Assembly: GCA_026984275.1 (NCBI GenBank)
Contig: JALSSM010000146.1
Coordinates: forward strand, 1-16,569
Direction: 5' to 3'
Source of the DNA: Gammaproteobacteria bacterium
GTDB taxonomy: Bacteria > Pseudomonadota > Gammaproteobacteria > CAJXQU01
Length of the DNA: 16,569 nt
The notes under the pieces are model-generated. The model ran no database searches. It saw only the letters and a list, made by a program, of their open reading frames with translations, and was not told the DNA's origin. The position numbers and the translations under genes are program-made. The first letter of the stretch is position 1; every line of letters starts with the position of its first letter. Positions 8,861 to 14,593 of the stretch are shown here, piece after piece.

Positions 8861-8888
8861 GGGTGCAAACGCCTTGCGGCTCCCCATC
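8861..8888 (-). promoter_or_regulatory. Candidate L1 autoregulatory site upstream of rplK
   Basis: Minus strand 8888-8861 reads GATGGGGAGCC, then a GCAA loop, then GGCGTTTGCACCC. GCC pairs with GGC around the GCAA loop, and an outer GGG pairs with CCC across an asymmetric internal loop. Two short helices flanking an asymmetric loop are the known form of L1 targets in rRNA and in L11-operon leaders. The site lies 13 bases before the rplK start and overlaps the region of its ribosome-binding site. The call rests on structure and position; I did not run a covariance model. Confidence 0.55.
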
Positions 8889-8904
8889 AGTTGAAAAATG
8901 TTAA

Positions 8905-8922
8905 GGAACCAAAAATGGCTCC
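8905..8922 (-). terminator. Weak terminator-like hairpin between nusG and rplK
   Basis: Minus strand GGAGCC and GGTTCC form a 6-bp stem with one G-U pair around ATTTTT, followed by an interrupted T-rich run (TTAACATTTTT). It lies about 37 bases after the nusG stop. It could end part of the secE-nusG transcripts before rplK. The broken U-tract makes this uncertain, and I see no convincing sigma70 promoter for rplK in the 111-base gap. Confidence 0.4.
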
Positions 8923-8958
8923 ATCTCTTTAGATTCGTTCTTTAAACAGACCGAACCC

Positions 8959-9492
8959 CTATTCTTTCTCTACCTGGCTGAAATTCAACTCGACTGGAGT
9001 TGAGCGGCCAAAGATTGAAACTGAAACAGTCAGTTTTGTTTTCTCATAGTTAACGTCTTCGATAACGCCACTAAAATCAGCAAACGGACCATCAATAACT
9101 CGCACCAATGCACCCACATCAAACATAACTTTAGGTGCCGGTTTTTCAACACCTTCCTGAACACGTTGCAGGATGGCCTCGGCTTCTTTATCTGAAATGG
9201 GTGCTGGTCTTTCAGTCGTCCCACCAATAAACCCCATAACACGGTCAGTATCCCGAACCATATGCCACGTATCATCATTCATATCCATTTGAACCAATAC
9301 ATAGCCTGGGAAAAATTTACGCTCGCTGCGCTTCTTTTCTCCACCACGCATTTCTACAACTTCTTCTTTAGGAACCAGAATCTCACCAAACTGATCCTGC
9401 ATACCATATCGCTCGGCACGTTCTTTCAGCGATGCCATCACGCGGTCTTCATACCCGGAATAAGCGTGTACCACATACCACTTGAGTGACAT
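8959..9492 (-). CDS. nusG: Transcription termination/antitermination factor NusG
   Basis: NusG binds elongating RNA polymerase through its NGN domain and, through its KOW domain, contacts Rho or ribosomal protein S10. The product has 177 residues (E. coli 181). The N-terminal NGN domain starts MSLKWYVVHAYSGYEDRV and includes KKRSERKFFPGYVLVQM and VMGFIGG. A linker with PAPISDKEAEAIL follows. The KOW domain spans about residues 124-177 (FDVGALVRVIDGPFADFSG to the end). The ATG start lies four bases after the secE stop, and its G-rich ribosome-binding sequence overlaps the end of secE, so the two genes are translationally linked. The stop is TAG. This secE-nusG pairing is nearly universal in bacteria. 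Confidence 0.98.
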   Translation of the reverse strand: MSLKWYVVHAYSGYEDRVMASLKERAERYGMQDQFGEILVPKEEVVEMRGGEKKRSERKFFPGYVLVQMDMNDDTWHMVRDTDRVMGFIGGTTERPAPISDKEAEAILQRVQEGVEKPAPKVMFDVGALVRVIDGPFADFSGVIEDVNYEKTKLTVSVSIFGRSTPVELNFSQVEKE

Positions 9493-9496
9493 CGAA

Positions 9497-9874
9497 CTAC
9501 CCCCCTACTCCGGTAACCAGTTGTACAATCCAGCTTAAAAACATATCGAGCAGCCAGAGGAACAATCCAACAAGAAACACCATGACGATAACGATCAATG
9601 TCGTTTGTGCGGTTTCCTGCTTTGTCGGCCAGACTACTTTGCGTACTTCGATCTGAGAATCATGTAAAAATCCCCATGCGCGACGCCCCTTGTCCGTTTG
9701 ATAAACAACAGCAACAGCAACAGCAACGGCGGCCAATAGACCCAGTACTCTGTATAAATGCGATTGATCAGCAAAATAGTAATATCCAGCTACCGCTCCG
9801 ATCACGATTAATAGTGCAATGATCAGTTTTACTGTATCAAAAGCTGACGCTTTTGTTTCTACCTTTGAATTCAT
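9497..9874 (-). CDS. secE: Preprotein translocase subunit SecE
   Basis: SecE clamps SecY in the SecYEG protein-conducting channel of the inner membrane. The product has 125 residues (E. coli 127) and has the three-helix layout of gammaproteobacterial SecE. Helix 1 is about 16-35 (VKLIIALLIVIGAVAGYYYF), helix 2 about 40-58, and helix 3 about 92-115 (TLIVIVMVFLVGLFLWLLDMF). The conserved amphipathic segment before helix 3 is present (EVRKVVWPTKQET). Helix 2 has an alternating Ala-Val run encoded by a 6-base tandem repeat at 9707-9727. The gene starts with ATG 59 bases after the tRNA-Trp and ends in TAG four bases before nusG. Confidence 0.97.
   Translation of the reverse strand: MNSKVETKASAFDTVKLIIALLIVIGAVAGYYYFADQSHLYRVLGLLAAVAVAVAVVYQTDKGRRAWGFLHDSQIEVRKVVWPTKQETAQTTLIVIVMVFLVGLFLWLLDMFLSWIVQLVTGVGG
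9707..9727 (+). repeat. Short tandem repeat, 3.5 copies of AACAGC, inside secE
   Basis: Plus-strand bases 9707-9727 are three full AACAGC units plus AAC. Read on the minus strand they encode alternating valine and alanine in transmembrane helix 2 of SecE. A change of one unit would keep the frame and add or remove a Val-Ala pair. Confidence 0.8.
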
Positions 9875-9933
9875 AAATTAGCCTGGTCTAAACAACAGTC
9901 CATTGACTCGCCACTCTTTGAAAAACAGAGAGA

Positions 9934-10009
9934 TGGCAGGCCAGGAGGGAATCGAACCCCCAACCTACGGTTTTGGAGACCGTCGCTCTGCCAATTGAGC
10001 TACTGGCCT
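9934..10009 (-). tRNA. tRNA-Trp (anticodon CCA)
   Basis: This is a complete 76-nt cloverleaf. The acceptor AGGCCAG pairs perfectly with CTGGCCT (7 bp), followed by discriminator G and an encoded 3' CCA (9936-9934). The D arm has TAGCTCAATTGGCAGAGC. The anticodon loop CTCCAAA places CCA at 9976-9974, which reads the tryptophan codon UGG. The T arm contains GGTTCGATTCC. It sits between the tuf terminator and secE, the usual place for this tRNA next to tufB in many gammaproteobacteria, though not in E. coli K-12. It is probably processed from a transcript shared with secE-nusG. Confidence 0.97.
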
Positions 10010-10039
10010 GTTGTTTTTTCTCTTTACCTCAAAAATGAC

Positions 10040-10072
10040 AAAATGGCTCCAGGCAAAACCGGGAGCCATTTT
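10040..10072 (-). terminator. Intrinsic terminator downstream of tuf
   Basis: AAAATGGCTCC and GGAGCCATTTT form a perfect 11-bp stem with an 11-nt loop, beginning 20 bases after the tuf stop. On the minus strand the stem ends in TTTT and then GTCATTTTT. It separates tuf from tRNA-Trp/secE. The A-rich side also supplies a U-tract on the other strand, but no plus-strand gene ends here. Confidence 0.8.
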
Positions 10073-10091
10073 GACTGTCTTTTCTTAAATT

Positions 10092-11282
10092 TTATTCAAT
10101 AACCTTAGATACAACACCGGCACCCACTGTTCGTCCACCTTCGCGGATCGCAAAGCGTAAGCCTTCGTCCATCGCAATCGGGGCAATCAACTTCACCGTC
10201 ATCTTGACGTTGTCACCAGGCATCACCATTTCAGTCCCTTCCGGTAATTCACACGCGCCCGTGACGTCTGTGGTTCGAAAGTAGAACTGGGGACGGTAGT
10301 TGTTGAAAAACGGGGTGTGGCGTCCACCTTCATCTTTGGACAGTATGTACATCTCTGCTTCAAAGTGGGTGTGGGGGTTGATGCTGCCTGGCTTCGCCAG
10401 TACCTGCCCGCGCTCCACTTCTTCGCGCTTGGTGCCTCGTAAGAGGACGCCTACGTTGTCGCCCGCCTGACCTTCGTCAAGCAGTTTGCGGAACATTTCT
10501 ACGCCCGTGCAGGTGGTGGATTGGGTTTCTTTGATGCCGACAATTTCTATTTCGTCGCCAACGTGGACGATGCCGCGTTCGATTCGGCCGGTGACGACGG
10601 TTCCTCGTCCCGAGATGGAGAAGACGTCTTCTATCGGCATGATGAAGTCGCCGTCAACGGCACGTTCCGGTTCCGGTATGTAGCTGTCAAGGGCGTCTAC
10701 CAGTTTGTCGATGGATTTTGTGCCTATTTCGCTGTCATCTCCTTCCAGGGCTTTGAGGGCCGAGCCAATGATGACCGGGGTGTCGTCGCCCGGGAAGTCG
10801 TAGCTGTCGAGCAGTTCGCGGATCTCCATTTCTACCAGTTCCAGCAGTTCTTCGTCGTCAACCATGTCGGCTTTGTTCATGTAGACCACGATGTAGGGGA
10901 CGCCGACCTGACGGGATAACAGGATGTGTTCCCGAGTCTGGGGCATGGGACCATCCGCAGCTGAGACAACCAGGATGGCGCCGTCCATCTGCGCCGCGCC
11001 GGTGATCATGTTTTTAACGTAGTCAGCATGGCCCGGGCAGTCTACGTGCGCATAGTGACGTGTGTCTGTTTCGTATTCAACGTGGGCGGTCGCTATCGTG
11101 ATGCCACGTTCTCGTTCTTCCGGGGCGTTGTCTATCTGATCGTAGGCTTTGGTCTCACCACCATATTTCGACGCCTGGTGCGTCGTGATCGCTGCCGTCA
11201 ATGTGGTCTTACCATGATCGACGTGGCCTATCGTGCCGACATTCACATGTGGTTTCGTTCGCTCAAATTTTTCCTTGGACAC
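10092..11282 (-). CDS. tuf: Elongation factor Tu
   Basis: EF-Tu delivers aminoacyl-tRNA to the ribosomal A site as a ternary complex with GTP. The product is full length (396 residues). GTPase motifs are intact: GHVDHGKT at 19-26, DCPGH at 81-85 with catalytic H85, NKAD at 136-139, and GSALKALEG further on. Domains 2 and 3 follow (GRGTVVTGRIERG; FRTTDVTG; MPGDNVKM). The start is GTG with AAGGGG eight bases upstream, as in many tuf genes. Upstream, fusA ends 79 bases away, which is a tufA-type context. Downstream, a terminator, tRNA-Trp and secE form a tufB-type context, so this copy probably stands for two genes. GC is visibly higher than in the neighbours (52-65% in four hand-counted lines). 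C-ending codons are common, yet ATA and CGA also recur. It is EF-Tu beyond doubt; whether tufA or tufB is undecided. Confidence 0.98.
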   Translation of the reverse strand: MSKEKFERTKPHVNVGTIGHVDHGKTTLTAAITTHQASKYGGETKAYDQIDNAPEERERGITIATAHVEYETDTRHYAHVDCPGHADYVKNMITGAAQMDGAILVVSAADGPMPQTREHILLSRQVGVPYIVVYMNKADMVDDEELLELVEMEIRELLDSYDFPGDDTPVIIGSALKALEGDDSEIGTKSIDKLVDALDSYIPEPERAVDGDFIMPIEDVFSISGRGTVVTGRIERGIVHVGDEIEIVGIKETQSTTCTGVEMFRKLLDEGQAGDNVGVLLRGTKREEVERGQVLAKPGSINPHTHFEAEMYILSKDEGGRHTPFFNNYRPQFYFRTTDVTGACELPEGTEMVMPGDNVKMTVKLIAPIAMDEGLRFAIREGGRTVGAGVVSKVIE

Positions 11283-11361
11283 GGCAAATACCCCTTATCT
11301 CTTTTCTAAAATTCTATTGTTAAAGATCTATTTTCTAAAAACGACTAACACCAGACTGGAC

Positions 11362-13464
11362 TTATCCATACTGGTTTATTACTGCTTCCGCAATATTTTG
11401 CGGCGCTTCTACATAACGCGAGAACTCCATCGAATAGGTTGCTCTACCCTGTGTGCTCGAACGCAGCGCGGTAGCATACCCAAACATTTCACTTAATGGA
11501 ACTTCTGCTTTAATATTTTTTCCTGCCGGCGAATCTTCAGTACCCTGCAAAATTCCCCGCCGCCGATTCAAATCACCATGAACCGAACCCAAATACTCCT
11601 CAGGAGTAACAACTTCAACCTGCATCACAGGCTCAAGAAGTACAGGTTTAGCCTTGCTGGCTCCTTCTTTGAATCCCATTGAGCCAGCCACTTTAAAGGC
11701 CATCTCATTTGAATCCACATCGTGATAGGAACCATCATAGAGCGTCACCTTGATATCAACCATAGGATATCCCGCGACAACTCCATTTTCCATTTGCTCT
11801 CTTACACCCTTCTCAATAGCAGGGATATATTCTTTTGGTACCGAGCCGCCAACAATCTCGTTAACAAATTCAAAACCCGAACCTTCTTCACCTGGCTCAA
11901 TCTTGAAAATGACATGTCCATATTGACCACGTCCACCAGACTGTCGTACAAACTTGCCTTCAGCTTTCTCGACACTCTGCCGAATCGTTTCTCGATAGGC
12001 CACCTGGGGCTTACCAATATTAGCTTCGACTCCAAATTCGCGCTTCATGCGGTCAACAATGATATCAAGGTGCAATTCGCCCATGCCTGATATGATTGTC
12101 TGACCTGATTCTTCATCAGACTTCACTCGAAAAGAAGGGTCTTCCTGCGCCAGCTTTGATAGCGCAATACTCATCTTTTCCTGATCGGCCTGCGTTCTTG
12201 GTTCAACTGCAACCGAGATCACCGGTTCCGGAAACTCCATACGCTCTAAAGTGATTACATTATTCAAATCACAAAGAGTTTCTCCGGTTGTTACATCTTT
12301 TAAACCAACAGCAGCTGCAATATCGCCAGCTCTTACTTCTTTAATTTCTTCACGACTGTTGGCATGCATTTGCAGGATACGACCAATTCTTTCTTTCCTG
12401 CCTTTAATCGGGTTATATACCGTATCACCCGTCTTTAACACACCAGAATACACCCGGAAGAACGTTAGCGTTCCAACAAATGGATCCGTTGCAATCTTGA
12501 AAGCCAGTGCTGCAAATGGTGCATTATCATCTGCTTCGCGCTCACCTTCAGTTTCTTCCTTATCATCCAGAATGCCTTTGATTGCCGGCACGTCTACTGG
12601 AGAAGGCATGTACTCGACAATTCCATCAAGCATTGCCTGTACACCTTTATTTTTAAAGGCGGACCCACAAAAAACTGGAACAATTTCATTGTCCAAAGTT
12701 CTTGTGCGCAAACCCTGTTGAATCTCTTCATCTGAAAGTTCTTCACCTTCCAGATACTTTCCCATTATATCGTCTGAAGCTTCTGCAGCAGCTTCGACTA
12801 ATTGCTCACGCCACCTCTTAGACTCTTCCAGCATCTCGTCTGGAATATCTCGCTCTTCAAACTTCGTTCCCTGAGTCGCATCATCCCAATAAATCGCCTT
12901 CATTTTGATCAGGTCGACAACCCCTTCAAAATTTTCCTCGGCACCTATTGGCAATTGCAATGAAACAGGATTACTACCCAGGCGGTTCTTTATCTGATCA
13001 ACCACTCGCAGAAAATCTGCTCCTGCCCTATCCATTTTATTCACGAATGCCATTCGTGGCACGTGATATTTATTAGCCTGACGCCAGACTGTCTCTGACT
13101 GTGGTTCAACGCCACCTACGGCACAAAAAACAGCCACCGCACCATCAAGCACTCGCAGTGATCGCTCTACTTCAATCGTAAAATCGACATGCCCCGGAGT
13201 ATCGATAATATTGATTCGATGAACATCGAAACTCTTATCCATACCCTTCCAGAAGCAGGTCGTCGCTGCAGAAGTAATCGTAATACCGCGTTCTTGCTCC
13301 TGCTCCATCCAGTCCATAATGGCTGCACCATCATGAACTTCACCTATTTTATGTGAAATCCCTGTATAAAATAGTACTCGTTCTGTCGTTGTGGTCTTTC
13401 CAGCATCAATATGGGCCATGATGCCAACATTTCGATACCGCTCTATCGGAGTCTCGCGCCCCAC
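11362..13464 (-). CDS. fusA: Elongation factor G
   Basis: EF-G is the GTPase that drives translocation of tRNA and mRNA and, with RRF, ribosome recycling. The product has 700 residues (E. coli 704). The start is GTG at 13464-13462, giving VGRETPIERYRNVGI in register with E. coli MARTTPIARYRNIGI. Its ribosome-binding site is weak (GAGAA, 12 bases upstream), so coupling to rpsG 27 bases away is likely. GTPase motifs: AHIDAGKT at 17-24, DTPGH at 88-92, NKMD at 142-145. Later domains include GMGELHLDIIVDRMKREF in domain III and GGSVPKEYIPAIEKG in domain IV. The C-terminus ends YSMEFSRYVEAPQNIAEAVINQYG. This is the canonical fusA of the str operon. Codon use is AT-leaning, like rpoB and unlike tuf. 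Confidence 0.99.
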   Translation of the reverse strand: MGRETPIERYRNVGIMAHIDAGKTTTTERVLFYTGISHKIGEVHDGAAIMDWMEQEQERGITITSAATTCFWKGMDKSFDVHRINIIDTPGHVDFTIEVERSLRVLDGAVAVFCAVGGVEPQSETVWRQANKYHVPRMAFVNKMDRAGADFLRVVDQIKNRLGSNPVSLQLPIGAEENFEGVVDLIKMKAIYWDDATQGTKFEERDIPDEMLEESKRWREQLVEAAAEASDDIMGKYLEGEELSDEEIQQGLRTRTLDNEIVPVFCGSAFKNKGVQAMLDGIVEYMPSPVDVPAIKGILDDKEETEGEREADDNAPFAALAFKIATDPFVGTLTFFRVYSGVLKTGDTVYNPIKGRKERIGRILQMHANSREEIKEVRAGDIAAAVGLKDVTTGETLCDLNNVITLERMEFPEPVISVAVEPRTQADQEKMSIALSKLAQEDPSFRVKSDEESGQTIISGMGELHLDIIVDRMKREFGVEANIGKPQVAYRETIRQSVEKAEGKFVRQSGGRGQYGHVIFKIEPGEEGSGFEFVNEIVGGSVPKEYIPAIEKGVREQMENGVVAGYPMVDIKVTLYDGSYHDVDSNEMAFKVAGSMGFKEGASKAKPVLLEPVMQVEVVTPEEYLGSVHGDLNRRRGILQGTEDSPAGKNIKAEVPLSEMFGYATALRSSTQGRATYSMEFSRYVEAPQNIAEAVINQYG

Positions 13465-13491
13465 AACAATTCTTTTCTCAACCTCAACTAC

Positions 13492-13962
13492 TTACCAACG
13501 GAAGTGAGAAAAAGCACGGTTAGCTTCTGCCATGCGGTGCGTATCTTCCTTCTTCTTCACTGCCGTTCCACGATTCTCATATGCATCCTGTAATTCACCA
13601 GCGATTCGCAACCCCATGGTTTTTTCACCACGCTTACGTGCAGCTTCGACCAACCAGCGCATGGCCAATGCAGTGCGACGACTGGCACGAACTTCAACAG
13701 GAACCTGGTACGTTGCACCACCAACACGGCGAGATTTCACCTCCACGCGTGGACGAATATTTTCCAGTGCTGTACCAAATGCTTCTAACGGATCATTCAT
13801 GCCTTTTTCTTTCAATTGATCAAGAGCGCCATAAACAATCTTTTCTGCTGTGGATTTCTTACCGTCCTTCATAATCATGTTTACAAACTTTGCAAGCGTC
13901 TCATCCCCAAACTTTGGATCAGGGAGGATTGATCTTTTTACTGCAGCTCTTCTTCTAGACAT
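13492..13962 (-). CDS. rpsG: 30S ribosomal protein S7
   Basis: S7 nucleates assembly of the 30S head and lines the E site. In E. coli it is also the translational repressor of the str operon. The product has 156 residues, the common length (E. coli B form). It starts MSRRRAAVKRSILPDPKFGDE and ends AEANRAFSHFRW, with the beta-hairpin region VGGATYQVPVEVRASRR and helix ALAMRWLVEAARKRGEKTM all present. The start is ATG, 51 bases after rpsL, and fusA follows after 27 bases. I did not find a clear match to the E. coli S7 target in the rpsL-rpsG gap. Confidence 0.98.
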   Translation of the reverse strand: MSRRRAAVKRSILPDPKFGDETLAKFVNMIMKDGKKSTAEKIVYGALDQLKEKGMNDPLEAFGTALENIRPRVEVKSRRVGGATYQVPVEVRASRRTALAMRWLVEAARKRGEKTMGLRIAGELQDAYENRGTAVKKKEDTHRMAEANRAFSHFRW

Positions 13963-14013
13963 TACTTAACCCGGTTTCTCGCTTCGTTAATCTTCTAATT
14001 TATAATCTGTATA

Positions 14014-14388
14014 TTACGACTTAGGACGTTTTGTGCCATATTTAGATCGACCTTTTTTACGATCCGCCACACCCGATGTATCCAGCGTGCCACGTACTGT
14101 GTGGTAACGAACACCAGGTAAATCCTTAACACGACCACCACGGATTAATATTACCGAGTGCTCCTGCAGGTTATGGCCTTCACCACCGATATAGCTTGTC
14201 ACTTCATGACCATTGGTCAAACGCACACGGGCAACTTTTCTCATCGCAGAGTTTGGCTTCTTTGGAGTCGTGGTATAAACACGAGTACAAACACCTCTTT
14301 TCTGTGGACAGCTTTCCAATGCAGGTACATTACTCTTAACCTGCTGCCGCTTACGCGGCTTTCTAACCAGCTGATTTATTGTTGCCAT
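14014..14388 (-). CDS. rpsL: 30S ribosomal protein S12
   Basis: S12 sits at the 30S decoding centre and controls accuracy of tRNA selection. The product has 124 residues, the standard length. The conserved TTTPKKPNSAMRKVARVRL is intact with K43 of the streptomycin-sensitive type. The second loop GGRVKDLPGVRYHTVRG keeps the lysine and proline at known resistance positions and the aspartate that RimO methylthiolates in many bacteria. The ATG start follows GAGGAAA by about ten bases. It is the first gene of the str operon here (rpsL-rpsG-fusA-tuf) and lies downstream of a strong promoter and a hairpin. Sequence predicts streptomycin sensitivity, an inference only. Confidence 0.98.
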   Translation of the reverse strand: MATINQLVRKPRKRQQVKSNVPALESCPQKRGVCTRVYTTTPKKPNSAMRKVARVRLTNGHEVTSYIGGEGHNLQEHSVILIRGGRVKDLPGVRYHTVRGTLDTSGVADRKKGRSKYGTKRPKS

Positions 14389-14489
14389 TTAAATATTTCC
14401 TCACCGTTGATCCCGTCTTTATCAAAACCAGATCTCGCAGCCTGATTACATACCGCCGAATAGATAAATTCTCTTCATTTCGACGACTG

Positions 14490-14524
14490 AAAAAAAATGA
14501 CAGGCCTGATTCCTCAAGCCTGCC
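14490..14524 (-). terminator. Intrinsic terminator or leader attenuator between rpoC and rpsL
   Basis: Minus strand GGCAGGC and GCCTGTC form a 7-bp stem with one G-U pair around a 12-nt loop, then AT and a run of eight T (14497-14490). It is the strongest terminator shape in the window. It lies 70 bases after the rpoC stop and suits the end of the rpoBC transcript. It also lies just downstream of a near-consensus promoter, so rpsL transcripts from that promoter must pass it. Confidence 0.85.
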
Positions 14525-14538
14525 AACAAAGAAGCGGA

Positions 14539-14567
14539 ATTGTATTTTCCTTACAGCAGTCTGTCAA
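14539..14567 (-). promoter_or_regulatory. Near-consensus sigma70 promoter, probable str operon promoter
   Basis: On the minus strand TTGACA (14567-14562), a spacer of exactly 17 bases, and TACAAT (14544-14539) make an almost perfect sigma70 promoter. The bases after the -10 box are TTCCGC, a fairly GC-rich discriminator. It starts 27 bases after the rpoC stop and reads toward rpsL, about 140 bases away. The start site is probably near 14535-14527. The terminator-like hairpin begins within some 15 bases of that start. Confidence 0.8.
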
Positions 14568-14593
14568 GACTAACTTCGATCTTTTTATCTCTG

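Noticed and set aside
11283..11361. A tuf promoter in the AT-rich fusA-tuf gap
   Set aside because: There are several AT-rich hexamers but no pair of -35 and -10 boxes with proper spacing. AT content alone is not evidence.
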